Assembly (NCBI RefSeq): GCF_018143015.1
Contig: NC_054746.1
Coordinates: 33,388,830-33,452,829, forward strand
DNA from: Lytechinus variegatus
Taxonomy: Eukaryota; Echinodermata; Echinoidea; Temnopleuroida; Toxopneustidae
Direction of reading: 5' to 3'
Length of the DNA: 64,000 bases
Position numbers and translations under genes: made by a program. Within the stretch, counting starts at the first letter, position 1, and the number at the start of each line of letters is the position of its first letter. The notes under the pieces are model-generated. The model worked only from the letters and a program-made list of their open reading frames with translations. It was not told the origin of the DNA and made no database searches. Shown piece by piece: positions 13,201-24,800 of the stretch.

Positions 13201-16174
13201 AAGAAAAAGAGAGAGAGAATAATAGGAAAGGGAGAGAGGAAAGAAAAGATGGGAAAATTAAAAGAAATAGAAGAAAGGGTAGAATTAAGAAAGGGGAAGA
13301 AGAGATTAGCGAGGGAAAGAGCCAAAGAGGAAGGAGAAAGAAAAAAAGGAAGAGTGGAAATGAAAGAATGAAAATAGAGAAAAAGAAAATGAATAGGGGA
13401 TGGGAAAGAAGACTCAGAGACATGAGAGGATAGAGGTTAGAAAGGGTTCAAAGGTAAATAAAAGGAGAAAGGGAGAGGATAGTAAAAATGGTTTAGCGCA
13501 AAAGAAAGATTCATCAGTCGTTCTTAACCCCTGATGTTAATATTGACTTACGAAAAGCTTTTAATATGAAACATCCCCTGGTAATAAATTAGGCATCCTT
13601 CATTATCATGTTTATCATGCTTTAAGTTTAAGTTAATTTAAATGTGCTAATATAAATCATTATGTATTATTGTTATTATTATTATGACATTTTTCTTTTT
13701 TTTTTCAGAAAAAGAAATGCGGTTGCTGCTGATAGAAGTGAGATGTACCAATGTAAATAAAGGGAGAGAGGCGTATATAATATCACAGCGTAAGTTTACA
13801 GCTGAGTCGGACATCAGAAAGCTTGTTCCTGTCCCGGTTTTTTTTTTCAAAAGGAACAGAATGCCAGAGTGCATGCCCGGGTGGGAGTGCATGACACTTG
13901 ATTTGATTCAGCTTTAAAATCTAGACAGTGTTTCTAAACTTTTGTGTAGGGCCTATTTTGACTATTTAATAAGATTTACATATTGTCTTTTTTCAAAACG
14001 CGCTATTTATTTGAATGGAGCATTAGTCTAATGAAAATACACGCCAAGTAAACTGCCCAATTGTTAATTAAAGCTGTCATACATCAAACTACCGAGTCAC
14101 GGTATATTAGCAGTAGTAGTAGTATTAGTAGTAATAGAAGAAGTGGCAGCAGTAGTAGTAGTATTAATCAGGGGCGGATCCAGCTTTCGCCAATAGGGGG
14201 GCGAAAAATATTTTCATCAATTTTTTTTCTTGATTGGCCGCTATAATCTGATTTTTTGTGGGTTTTTAAGGGGGTAGTCCTAACTAGAGACTGAAATTTG
14301 AAGTATTTTAGTTTTTTATTGTTATAAACAAGATAAGGTATCTCATGTGGTCGTAATATATAACGCGAGCGCGAAGCGCGAGCTAAAAATTCTTTGATAT
14401 TTTATGTCCTTAGAACTGAAGATTTTGAGCAGTTTTTGTAATCATGAAGAAAGATATGTAAAATGTACAATGCGAGCGCGAAGCGCTAGCCGAAATTTTA
14501 TGATAGTAACGTGAAAATTCAATTAGGACTGTTTTTAGTGATTAATGAAGAGGATACAAGTATCACCAATTAAATAATGAGAGTACAAAGCGCGCGCTCA
14601 AAATTTTTGATATTCCGACCTGAAAACTAAATAGGCTAAGCACGTTTTTATTTAAATAAAGAACAAGCTGTGTGTCTCAAACCATTAAATGCGAGCGCGA
14701 AGCACGAGCTTATTTTTTTTATACACTGACATGATAAAGGAGCATTTTGACAAATTTGGGAAAGAATTTCCAAAGGGAATAGGTATATATCTCACAAGTC
14801 AAACAATGCGAGCGCGCAGCGCGAGCTGAAAATCTTGATATAACAATTTGTGTAAATCAAACTGTCAAACAAAATAATGAAAGCTTGATGTGCGAGCTAA
14901 ATTATTGTGTGCAAATTGATTTCAGAACTGGATATATTAAGTGTCATTTAATCCTCTTGCATGGAATTCATTACACAGGCAATGCGAGCGCGAAGCGCGA
15001 GCGAAAATTCTTATATAAAGTCTATTTTCCAATTCTTTCCCCTCACCTTTCTCTAATTGTTTCCTTTAAGGGTCGGACCGGCCGTTACGAGGCTGTAAAT
15101 TACACATCATGGGTATAATACCTCTTTCTTACTTTTCTTTCTGTTTTTCGTAGTTTCTATCAAGATAAAGTACACTTTTTTCTGCAGGTTGTCAAAGAAA
15201 TAGGGGGGACCGGCTCGGCCCCCTCCTGGATCCGCGCCTGTTAATAGTAGAAGTGGCAATAGTAGTGGTCACTATAGTCAACGTAGTAGTATATAGTATA
15301 GCAGAAGTAGTAGCAGGAGTAGTAGTTGTAGTAGTAGTAGTAGTAGCAGTATGGCGATGAGTCACTGAGTGGACGGCATACGCGAGAAGAAAAAAAAAAT
15401 GTTTTCGCGGGTAAACGCGGAACGCGAATAGAGTGTCAAAATAGTGCTCGAAATGAGAGAAAAAAAGATCCCCAAATCACGATGGCCTGAAACGCGAATA
15501 GAGTAGGCCAAAGTATTTTGCAAATCTATGGATACAGACAAAAAACCAATGTCCGTTTAGATTGTGTAAATCTGGGACATTTCGAGAGATATTAAAATCC
15601 ACGTTTAGAGTGTCTTTGAAACCTGGTTTAGGGTAGGTTTTTTTTCAGGACTCATTCTGGCGGAATAGCAGCTAGTGACCCCCCTTCCTAGTTAGAAGTA
15701 TTGGTAGTAGTCATGGTAGAAGTAGTATAGAAGTATTTGGAGGAGGAGGAGGAGGAAGGATAGTAGTAGGTAACAACAATTGCAACAGTGATAGTTCGAT
15801 ATATTTTTTACTAAAAATATATTTTGTACTTAAAACAAAATGAATTAATGTATGGTTGTGTAATAAACTTGAAATAACGATGTAAAGTACATAATTATGA
15901 CGTTTCTATAGGCCTAAACAGGGCACCCTTATCCCTTTGATCGAGATGAACCTAATCTTAAAGAATATAATGTTAAACTTATCTGTTTTTCTACTCCTTC
16001 CTGTTTCAATTACAGGGGATTACACATGAGCTAATCTCTCACACCGGAACCATCATCGCAACATATGCATGGCTTGGCAAACTCGTGATTCACGCCATGT
16101 CATCAGCATTCATCCACCCTCGGACCTGGGGCGATGTGCCTAGATATTGTAAACAGCAAATTGCGATGTTATAA
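10220..16174 (+). CDS. Small cysteine-rich protein, two-exon form (87 aa), copy 1
   Basis: I do not recognise this family. Exon 10220-10324 starts at ATG in a good context (CACCACCATGC) and encodes 35 residues. It has a cysteine cluster (KCKLCFLRCCFCC, residues 14-26) and ends at a GTCAGT donor in phase 0. Exon 16016-16174 follows a pyrimidine-rich TTCAATTACAG acceptor, also phase 0, and encodes 52 residues to TAA. It has a mildly hydrophobic middle (GTIIATYAWLGKLVIHAM) and ends in CKQQIAML. AATAAA follows at 16379-16384. The frame is open upstream of the ATG, but base changes between the two copies cluster there while the exon is identical, so I read that part as 5' UTR. The Cys cluster could be palmitoylated and membrane-apposed (inference). 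The 5.7 kb intron holds an alternative 3' exon (13709-13732), a purine tract and a MITE. The promoter side is interrupted by a 3.7 kb transposon ending at 10084. Confidence 0.55.
10325..12897 (+). other. Intron of the small Cys-rich gene, first part
   Basis: AT-rich, no exon recognised. A 103-codon minus-strand frame at 11228-11539 is broken in copy 2, so it is not coding. A short GAT/ATA microsatellite lies at about 12508-12620. Confidence 0.5.
12898..13490 (+). repeat. Polypurine tract (about 590 bp), copy 1
   Basis: Almost unbroken A/G on the plus strand, mainly GAAA, GGAA and GAGA units, with GAAAGAAAGAAAGAAAGAAA in the middle. It lies in the intron of the small Cys-rich gene. Open frames on both strands here (poly-Lys/Arg/Glu and poly-Phe/Leu/Ser) are by-products of composition. 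Such tracts can adopt triplex structures. Confidence 0.9.
13709..13732 (+). CDS. Alternative terminal exon of the small Cys-rich gene, copy 1 (KKKCGCC-stop)
   Basis: A long pyrimidine tract ending CAG at 13708 is followed in phase 0 by AAA AAG AAA TGC GGT TGC TGC TGA. Spliced to the first exon it gives a 42-residue protein with nine cysteines, ending in PGKKKKCGCC. A lysine run before a CC or CXCC end resembles lipid-modified small proteins, but no known prenylation pathway can be assigned. AATAAA lies 24 bp after the stop (13756-13761). The exon is identical in the second copy. It is supported only by splice and poly(A) consensus and by the Cys theme shared with exon 1. Confidence 0.45.
   Translation, partial: KKKCGCC
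13756..13761 (+). promoter_or_regulatory. Poly(A) signal for the alternative short form
   Basis: AATAAA 24 bp downstream of the TGA of the alternative terminal exon, inside the intron used by the long form. It is a plausible intronic polyadenylation site. Confidence 0.35.
14169..15240 (+). mobile_element. hAT-like MITE with internal GCGAGC array, copy 1
   Basis: Ends are CAGGGGCGGATCCAG and its near-inverse CTGGATCCGCGCCTG. TTAAT flanks both sides (14164-14168 and 15241-15245), and the element is inserted in a TAG microsatellite. A CAGGG-type terminus is typical of hAT elements, but hAT usually gives 8-bp duplications, so the assignment is tentative. The interior has about six units of 105-175 bp, each carrying the mirror-symmetric core GCGAGCGCGAAGCGCGAGC or a variant (near 14365, 14472, 14589, 14692, 14808, 14982). 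There is no coding capacity. Confidence 0.7.
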
Positions 16175-16378
16175 TGTAATAGAAAGTTCATGTATTGGCC
16201 CTATATTGTATTGTTGATGCCTTATGAAATGAATTAAATTTATTTTGGGCTTGGTCGATTGTGTGAAATTCTCTGGATGCACTTCTAAATCAAATAGTGT
16301 CTTGTTATCAAAGAATCATGAAGACATACATTAATTCTGTTCGTTCAAATTATTCCCTTTTTTCTGAACTATCAAGGT

Positions 16379-16384
16379 AATAAA
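16379..16384 (+). promoter_or_regulatory. Poly(A) signal for the long form, copy 1
   Basis: AATAAA 205 bp after the TAA of the 87-residue form. It is the first such hexamer on this strand after the stop that I noticed. Confidence 0.4.
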
Positions 16385-18322
16385 GTCTGCAATTCCTAAA
16401 TAGTAGTCAAGAAAGGCGTCAGTGTACGAAGGGGGGGGGGGGGATAACGATAAACCAATCGCGATTGGATTATTTCATTGTTAAGTTCTCAATTAAGTCG
16501 ATTCTTTTACCCCCTTTTATTCTCTACCAGGCTTGTAAAATCAAAGGGGGCCCCTATCCCCCATAGCCTTTCCGCACAATCTCGGAAACAGTGAGTGTAA
16601 GTGTTATACCCATGCAGGGAGGTAACAGTTTGCCAAAATTAATAAATTAATAATTGTCTGTGAGGTTGTGAATCCCATCCAAGTTTTAGACAACCTATTA
16701 TTCATAAGTTTGTTATAGTTAATTTGTTTGGCAGCAACCGTTGTGAATAGCATGATCTGTAAAGATCACAAAGAGAGACGCTAAGAGGGGCACCGGTTCA
16801 CTCTGGTCGTTCACTTAATACATCCGCTCGATTAATAGAAAACATTGACGTTGTGTTATGTAAAAACGATATAATGTTCATAACAATCAACTCACAATTG
16901 GAATTGTATATCATCGCAGATTTTGTTTTGCTGATGGCAATCACAGATGAACCTCCGCATGCTCGCCTGAGGAATTAGGCCTGCAATATAGTACTCGCAC
17001 ATAATATTCGGGCATAATCATATTTGATTTGTTGTTGATTTTCTCACATTGATAGAATACGCTGCATTAATGAAGAGTAAAGAGCGGTATAAATTCATTT
17101 TTGCTTAGGGACTCTGAGTAGATGCATATACAAAATCACGTACACTTTACTCCCTTTAGTGTGAAAAAACTGAGCCCCCACCCACATCTCTTAAAATAGG
17201 ATTTCACAAGTCGTGCACCATTCGGTGTCTATAGATCGTTTTCCTCAATTAGCAGGCTCATTCCAATCAACAATCTGACCTTGTTAGCTATAGACAACGT
17301 GACTGTATAAGTTCGGGAAACTAGGAGGCCCTTTGAACTTTTGGATGCGAGAATACTTCTGCTTCCAATTTTAAATACGCATTGTACACATCGAGGCACA
17401 ATTTCATGCGTTTCTTATTGATCAACGAAATACTTGCAAAAAAAAGGTCAAATTTTAGCTATAGAAAACGGGTATTTTATTTGTATGTTTAACTGTGAGA
17501 TTATTCTAAAGTGACTTATTTTTAAGTGATTGTTATACTTAATCAATTGCCTTGTACTTTGTATGTTATCTCTGAAAACTTATTTTTATAATTTCGTTTA
17601 CCCTACAGAAAAACATATCTTAGTAAGGTAATCCCTTGTTTACCATCAATATTCATACCCACCTGCGAGATATTTTTTATTTACCCATCTTTTTGACATG
17701 GCATTCATTAACGTTATTCGTTTTGTCATTATTCTGTTTTTACTACTACTTGTACTTTATATTGTAGTTTCATGAACGTCATTGATATCATTCGACTCTC
17801 AGTGAAATATTATTTTACTTTAGCCTCACTATTCAAATAAAGTGCTCAATTGAGGGCTGGATTCAGACTGTAGCAAGAATCGTGTGAAATGTAGAAATTT
17901 GTTTTTTCTTGTCTGTGAAGGCCTCCCGAGTGCTCCTTTGGGTCATTCTTTTGGAATGATGATACATGTGCAGTACATAGACACCCCCCCCCCCCCCGTA
18001 AGGCAATTATTTTTGTACGCTCTGACAAAAAAGAGACTTAATTCTCCAAATGCAGGTCTAGCGCCATCTACGTTTCAGTAGAACCTGCTTCTTTGGGAGA
18101 GCAGAAATGGAGAGGTCAAATGGAGGAATTAAGAAATAAAATGGAGGAAAACGGTTAAAAAAGGGGTAAAAGCCCCAAAAGTTGGTTCATGGGTAAAATT
18201 TGTGTTGAATATATAGGGATATGCTTCTTACCCCATCCTACAAGGACTTGCACATTTCGGGGGCTGAGTTTGACCCCCCAGCTCCTTTGCCCTATTGCCC
18301 CCTATTGTGACTTGCATATTTC
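16385..18322. other. No gene seen
   Basis: AT-rich single-copy-looking sequence with a G run at about 16430 and a C run at about 17984. A short frame at 17884 spans the C run and is not kept in copy 2. Confidence 0.5.
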
Positions 18323-18755
18323 TTTAAAGGTCAAGTCCACCCCAAGAAAAATTATGATTTGAATGAATAGAGAAAAATCAAACTAGCATATCGCTGAAAA
18401 TTTCATTAAAATCCGATGTAAAAAAAAGAAACATGACAGTTTAGCCATTTAAAAGAAAATAAGTGATTAGCAGATCAGTGACATGCAATGAGTCAGTCAA
18501 TGTCCTTCATTCATTTTTTGTGTTTGAATTATAAAAAATTAAAAATTTTCACATATTTGTCAAGGACCAATTGAACCATTATAGTATTAAACAATACTAT
18601 TTCCACATGATGAGGGGGGAATTGATTGTTTCACTTGACAATGAGAAAATTTCATAAACAAGTACGAAAGAGAGTAGATGACGTCATCGGTCTCATTTGC
18701 ATACCGACAGATGTGCATATACCACTTTGCGAAATCAAGCAAAACTTAAAATGTC
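18323..18755 (+). mobile_element. TTAAAGGTCAAGTCCACCCC foldback repeat, copy 1
   Basis: The left end is intact. The left arm (GAGAAAAATCAAACTAGCAT ... GAAAATTTCATTAAAATCCG) is partly mirrored by a right arm (GCATATACCACTTTGCGAAATC, about 18714 on) that stops early. TGACGTCA is at 18679-18686. I recall this family as abundant in sea urchins. Copy 2 is at about 56689-57119. Confidence 0.65.
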
Positions 18756-20924
18756 ATTCAAAAAATTGACAAGTAGAGAAATAGGGGGTTTTATCCAAAA
18801 ATTAATATTTTGTCCCCGAAAAAAATTTGACAAGCAAAAATAGTCTTCTTTCAAAAGGGGAAACACACTTCTGTTTTAATGGCATTTTTACATTACAAAT
18901 TTTAATTTTGCTTATCAAGGGGGGGGCATGGGCCGGCTGTGCCCCCCCCCCCCCATGATCTGTTATTGAAGTATTTTAGTCTAGTTTACCTAGCGAAGCA
19001 AATACCCTTTATTTTCATTATTTTAGTGTTTTTGACACCCTTATTACGTTACGTACGTAGCGTACCCTTTCTCAAAAAAGAGATCCTTTTTATGCGTTTT
19101 TTTTTTTGGGGGGGGGTCACGCATGGTATCCACTTATCAATGGAAGTGGCCCCCGGTGATTTTTCTTTGTAAATGCATGTGCATAAATTGATCGAAAGTC
19201 ACTTCTCTAAATAAATTTAGAGGAAATATTGAATTCTAAATAAAGAGGAAAAATTATTACTGTGTATACATATGCCATTTACTTTACGAGCCGATGTACA
19301 GTATTTAACACCCAACATGATCGTGGGAATAAATAGAATTAAAACAATGAGAGGTCAACGGAGAAAGATGAATAAGGGTTGATAGACATCATGGGGTCCC
19401 CAGAGGAACATTCTACTAAGCACAAGTTCCGATCAACAAACCTTCAAGTCTGATTGGCATAGAGTGGGCCATGTATGTGATTAACAGGTATTCATGGAAA
19501 GTTCCCCTTGAAGGAATATTGTTCATTAATCTTGAACTGAAAATCCTACTTTGGGACATGCATCTCCTTTCTTTAGATAAAAACATACTCTCCACATTAC
19601 CAACACAGGACAGCGCATATCAAAGGACACAGTTATCACAAAGTCCCTTAGATCATGGACCTATAATAGGTCCATGCTTAGATATTTGATGTCCTGTGCA
19701 GCTCATAAAACAGCAGCAATGATTTCCAGCTAGGTTGTATAGCACATAGACAATATTTGATATCCATATTATACCCCCCCCCCAAAAAAAAAGGCAGTGG
19801 CAGATGTATAAAGAAAGAAATGCAATCAATTTTGATAATTTGGTTGTACATGGTTTCGGGGCCAAGGTGTGGTTCAAATTCCAACAAGCTGGAAATCGTT
19901 GCTATCCCACTCCTCTATCAGACAATTCTAACTAATCATACCTCTCCATAGCACCAGACAAACGGCATAATCAATTGCATGCAACAGCACAGTTTAAACA
20001 AAAGCATACAGGGACTTATTTGTCACATACAGATGACTTTACCAATGTATGAGTAGCCTAACAAGCCCTTTTGTGTAGTTAAATGGCTTTTTTTAAATAT
20101 CAGTAATCCAATAGAATTCTTTAAATTTTAAGATAGGATTAATCTATAAATTGACTACCATATGTCAGCATACATCTGCGAGTCTATGGTCCAAGATCAT
20201 GTAGACTTGATAAAATTCTTTAACAAGTTTACTATCAGCCAATCAAATTGAACATTAACTGCAAAGTTTGATACTGAAACAAGTTTTATGAAATGGGTCC
20301 TAGGTGTGACGGCCCATTTAAATCAAACATAACACTCCACATTACTGGAAAATGCAAAGTACGAATAAAATAACTCAACTGAAGTTAGAGAAAGTTGTAC
20401 TAATTCAGTCAACAGTGCATGAACTGGTCCCATTTCTAACTGCAATTTTTCAAATATCAACATCTATGCCAAACATTGCGCAAGTTCAATGTCTACACAC
20501 TTTAGTATAAACCCCTTGGTCTGATTTGTAAATTGTCAGAAAAATATTTCCATTAAATTTTCACCAAGCATCTATTTGCATGAAACTTTACTTTAGCTAG
20601 TCTCTTGGGACCACAAATAGAGAAAAAAGGGGGAGGGGATGTGTTTTGGATAATCCAGTCTAATAAACTACGATTTGTAGTGTTTATCTTTGTTAACCCT
20701 AATCATCAGATCTGGTTACTGACTAAGGGGGTGTTGAAAGAAAATATTTGCAATCAATCGCAAATATTCTGTTCCAATTTTACAATTGATAGATCAATTT
20801 TAACTGCAGCAAATTGGATTACTCTGCTCGTTTCAAGAAGCAGATTAAATATCAATCGCAATTAATTAAAACAAGTGGAATGCCTCTGGCCGTCTCACCT
20901 GCATCACGCAGTTCAATATAGCAG
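18756..20924. other. No gene; short repeats and a hairpin
   Basis: G and C runs (about 18920-18955, 19100-19116, 19776) look like decayed MITE ends. CATGGACCTA/TAGGTCCATG (19654-19676) is a perfect 10-bp hairpin with a 3-nt loop. The short frames here are not conserved in length between the two copies. Confidence 0.5.
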
Positions 20925-21805
20925 CAGTGCTGACTTTGAAAACTAACTCGCACAAGATGTTCAGTGATACATGGTTACTCTTATGTCCACTTTTTATGAA
21001 CTAGACCAATAAACTTACAGAGATATGATGGTTATTCAACAAAAAAACACAACATGGCCAGTTCATTGACCTTACATGACCTTTGACCTTGATCATGTGA
21101 CTTGAAACTCGCACAGGATGTTCAGTGATACTTGATTACTCTTATGTCCAAGATTCATGAATCAGATCTATAAACTTTCAAAGTTATGATGGTAATTCAA
21201 CAGATACACCCAAAGTTCATTGACCTTTGACCTTGGTCATGTGACCTGAAATGCGCACAGGATGTTCAGTGATACTTGATTACTCTAATGTCCAAGTTTA
21301 ACGAACTAGAATAAACTTTCAAAGTTATGATGGTAATTCAACAGATACCCCCAATTCGGCCAAAGTTCATTGACCCTAAATGACCTTTGACCTTAATCAT
21401 GAGAGCTGAAACTCGCACAAAACGTTCAGTGATGCTTGATTACTATTATGTCCATGTTTCATGAATCAGATCCATAAAGTTATGATGGGAATTCAACAGA
21501 TGATGACATTTCAAAAACTTAACCTCAGGTTAAGATTTCAAAGTTGATTCCTCCAACATGGTCTAAGTTCATTGACCCTAAATGACCTTTGACCTTGGTC
21601 ATGTGACATGAAACTCTAATAGAATGTTAAGTAATACTTGATTAACCTTATGGCCAAGTTTCATGAACTAGGTCCATATACTTTCTAAGTTATGATGTCA
21701 TTTCAAAAACTTAACCTCAGGTTAAGATTTGATGTTGACGCCGCCGCCACCGTCGGAAAAGAGGCGCCTATAGTCTCACTCTGCTATGCAGGTGAGACAA
21801 AAATT
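20925..21805 (+). repeat. Dispersed repeat with tandem DR1-containing units, copy 1
   Basis: Five related units of about 140-200 bp share a core like CGCACAGGATGTTCAGTGAT and ATTACTCTTATGTCC (near 20947, 21109, 21251, 21413, 21614). Four exact TGACCTTTGACCTT sites lie between them (21077, 21221, 21381, 21583). The reverse complement, AAGGTCAAAGGTCA, is a direct repeat of the nuclear-receptor half-site with 1-bp spacing (DR1). The block ends in a GC-rich stretch (GACGCCGCCGCCACCG ... CTCACTCTGCTATGCAGG). I recall closely similar repeats in several marine invertebrates but cannot name the family. Confidence 0.75.
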
Positions 21806-24800
21806 ATGATTGAGAGACTGAACATAGACTTGCAATTGATCGCAATTTCCTTGCAATGCCCCATGAAAGTGATATTTGGTAGTGAATTCAATTCATTTCC
21901 CAATGCCAAACAAAAACTAGAGGCAAAGCGTGGCTGGGGCGACAAGAGCCTGTATCTCAAATGGGGGGGATTGAATTTTTTGTTGGTATTGCAAGGACAC
22001 CTCTTGGTTTTGATTTCAAATGATCACACCAACCTATGGTATCAAGGCAAGACCTTTTTCCAATTGTTGGGACAGCTGGGTTATATACCTACTTCTTCCG
22101 TCACCATGGGATTCAATCAAAGCTGCTTTGGAAAACAAATCTAAATGAAGACCACCCGTCTATAAAATACAAGTTTAGTTTTTCTGGAATTTCCAAATTC
22201 AAACATTTATCACGAGAACCTGCCCATAAAGACATGGTGGTATAGGCCCCCTTGTCTTCCCTAGCTAGATGGTCTTTAAATACAGGTTTGACTGTATTAG
22301 GGTTCTTGTCACCCCAGCAGCAATGACTCACACTTCAAACCACTCAATGTAGATCTCAAACCACTTGTCACGATTAAAGCAGGAACTTTCTGTAAGTGAT
22401 GAAAAAGACTCAAACATTATTAAAACAAACAACTCTATGCCAATATCATGTACAATTACAAGATCAAAGAACATTTTTATTTACATACAGAATCACAAAT
22501 GACACTTTCTATTCAAGGCTTATGTTATCTTCACATATGAGTACATAGCACTCCCAACAAAAATCAATGAAGGACATCCAATATAGAGCAGGCAATGCAC
22601 ATCTTAGATTTTTTGAAAAGGAAACACAATGTCTTGGGGAGTTGGGGTGATTTTCCAAACTGGAAAAAAAAAATGAATGTAGTTTTTCTTTTATTCTAAA
22701 ATTATACAAAAAAGTAAACCAAGAAAAGTTCTCAAATGGACTAAAAACAGATGCAAGGATAAAGAAGACATCATTTTCTTAAACAGTTGTTTAAAATTTT
22801 TCCTTTCATAATTCTTTGTTTGGTATCAAAGCAGAGAGGGAGAGGAATTGCTTTAAATTCTATTGAATTTTGGTAACAAATTGTAAAGTTACCAATTGAA
22901 CACTTCAAAAATAATTCAGAGCAATAATGTGCATTACCTTTTGCAACAGTTTCTGCAGATTTGGACATTACAAAGTTGTAAACATATATTAGTTCAAATA
23001 TTATTGACAGGACATTAAATCTATTATCCAAATTAAAAAGGGTTATATTCATTTTTAAATGGGCAATATACACCTGTTATCTTTTTAGACAATTCTGCCA
23101 ATTGTAGTACTACACACACAAAAAAAATATATATATATCAAAGCTGGCCTTACCAAAGGGGAAGACAGACGACTTTAAATTAAGCTTTATTTTGACCCTT
23201 TTTTCCCCTGACTGATCTTACAAATCATAGTGGAGGTGAACACAGGAATTAAAATGCATCGGTTCCCATTTCATCTTATCATTTACTCACCTCTATACTT
23301 ACTGTTTACTAGCATGTGTACTTGACCTCAGGAGGGTGCAAGGAGGCGCAAGCACTCATGAATTTATTTCTCATTTTTGCTTTTATTTACCAAAATCTTT
23401 TTGTTGTTAAATCAAGAGAACACAGGTTCCCGGACACAGCAAGTGGGAGGAAAAAATGCAAGAAATAAAAAGTGTCAATACAATACAACTCAAGATATAT
23501 TTACAATTGAAACTTTTGAATATCAACACACTGTCTCTTGTTTTATTTTTCTTTCTTTTTTTATTCATTTTTTTGTTTGCTGAATAGTTTCATAACAACA
23601 TTCCAAATAGTTTGCAAATACAAAATTCAACAACTGTACAAAATCATTCTTATTTTATTCTTTTCTTCACAGTATACAGTCATTTTTTTTGCCAATATAC
23701 TTGATAAGCATACTAGTAATTTACACCCATTCATGTAAATATTCAATTCAAAAGTATTACTTTAGGTTTTACCTCAACCAAAATCAAAATTTAGTGTTGA
23801 TATTTACAAGTATCAATTGTGACAAAATAAAATAAACCTCTTGCTCAAATTTTCCTTAGAATATCATGTAGGCATTAAATATATCTGTACACATCTATGA
23901 TTCAGGTAGAGATTCATACTCAACAGGCAGTAGCCCAGCAATATTATATTCATATATATGTAGTAAAAAAAAATCAAGAAGTTTTGACTTTTGAAATACA
24001 TAATGGAACTAACTTACACCAAGAAAAAAAATATTAGTTTAAGATCTCTAAACAATCAAAATGATGAGCCCTTAAAATATATAATGAATAGGAAAAAAAT
24101 ACCATGGACTAACAAAGATTGGTCATTCTAATTTCAATTAACATGATCAATGGAGTAGAATGATGAATAGTTCAAAAATTGAACAAAATATCAACACACA
24201 TGACCCATCTATTGACTTGTTAAAACTCTAGCCATAGAGGGATGAAAAAAAAGAGGGGAAAAAGCAGCTGTAGGGGGCGGGGAAATTGTTAATAAATGCC
24301 TTACCAGAAGTCTGTGTAAATTGTGGCAGGTGATCCGGATTACAGCATCTAGAGAAAATAAAGCAGTCAAGTATTTCTGAGAGTACCTTGTCTTTAACAA
24401 TTGGTAGTAAACAAATGAAAATCAACTTTTGACATATGCCATCTTTTTATTTTAAATAGCAAAACATGCAACTGAATATACAATGTAGTTTAATATCAAT
24501 GCATTCTTTATTTTTATCCTGAAAATTGCAGAAACATATATCAGTTTGAAGTAAACTCCTTTTCTGCCATCTAAAATCTTTAACCCTTTAGGACTGTAAA
24601 CTTTGTTAAGCAAATGTCGTATGCTGATTTTCATTTGCTTATATAAAGTATTGGAGACTTCAAAATGAAATTAGAATTCAATCTGATAATTTCCTGAACA
24701 AGATTAGATTCATTTCCTTTGTAGAATCACTGTTGGATCCAGGTCATACAATAAGTTTATGTCACGAGTACCAACTATTGCATGGAGGCTTATCCCTATT

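Noticed and set aside
12870-13423. Poly-Phe/Leu/Ser and poly-Lys/Arg/Glu frames of up to 151 codons
   Set aside because: Frames of the polypurine tract on both strands; a 4-bp change between copies shifts them.
13684-13917. 77-codon frame spanning the alternative exon
   Set aside because: Identical in both copies but in a different frame from exon 1. It starts inside the pyrimidine tract and has no recognisable domain. The phase-0 KKKCGCC reading fits splicing better.
18939-19172. 77-codon plus-strand frame
   Set aside because: Starts in a C run whose length differs between copies and shows no domain.
21692-22144. 150-codon plus-strand frame
   Set aside because: Begins inside the DR1-bearing dispersed repeat, and one G fewer in copy 2 breaks it, so it is unlikely to be a gene.
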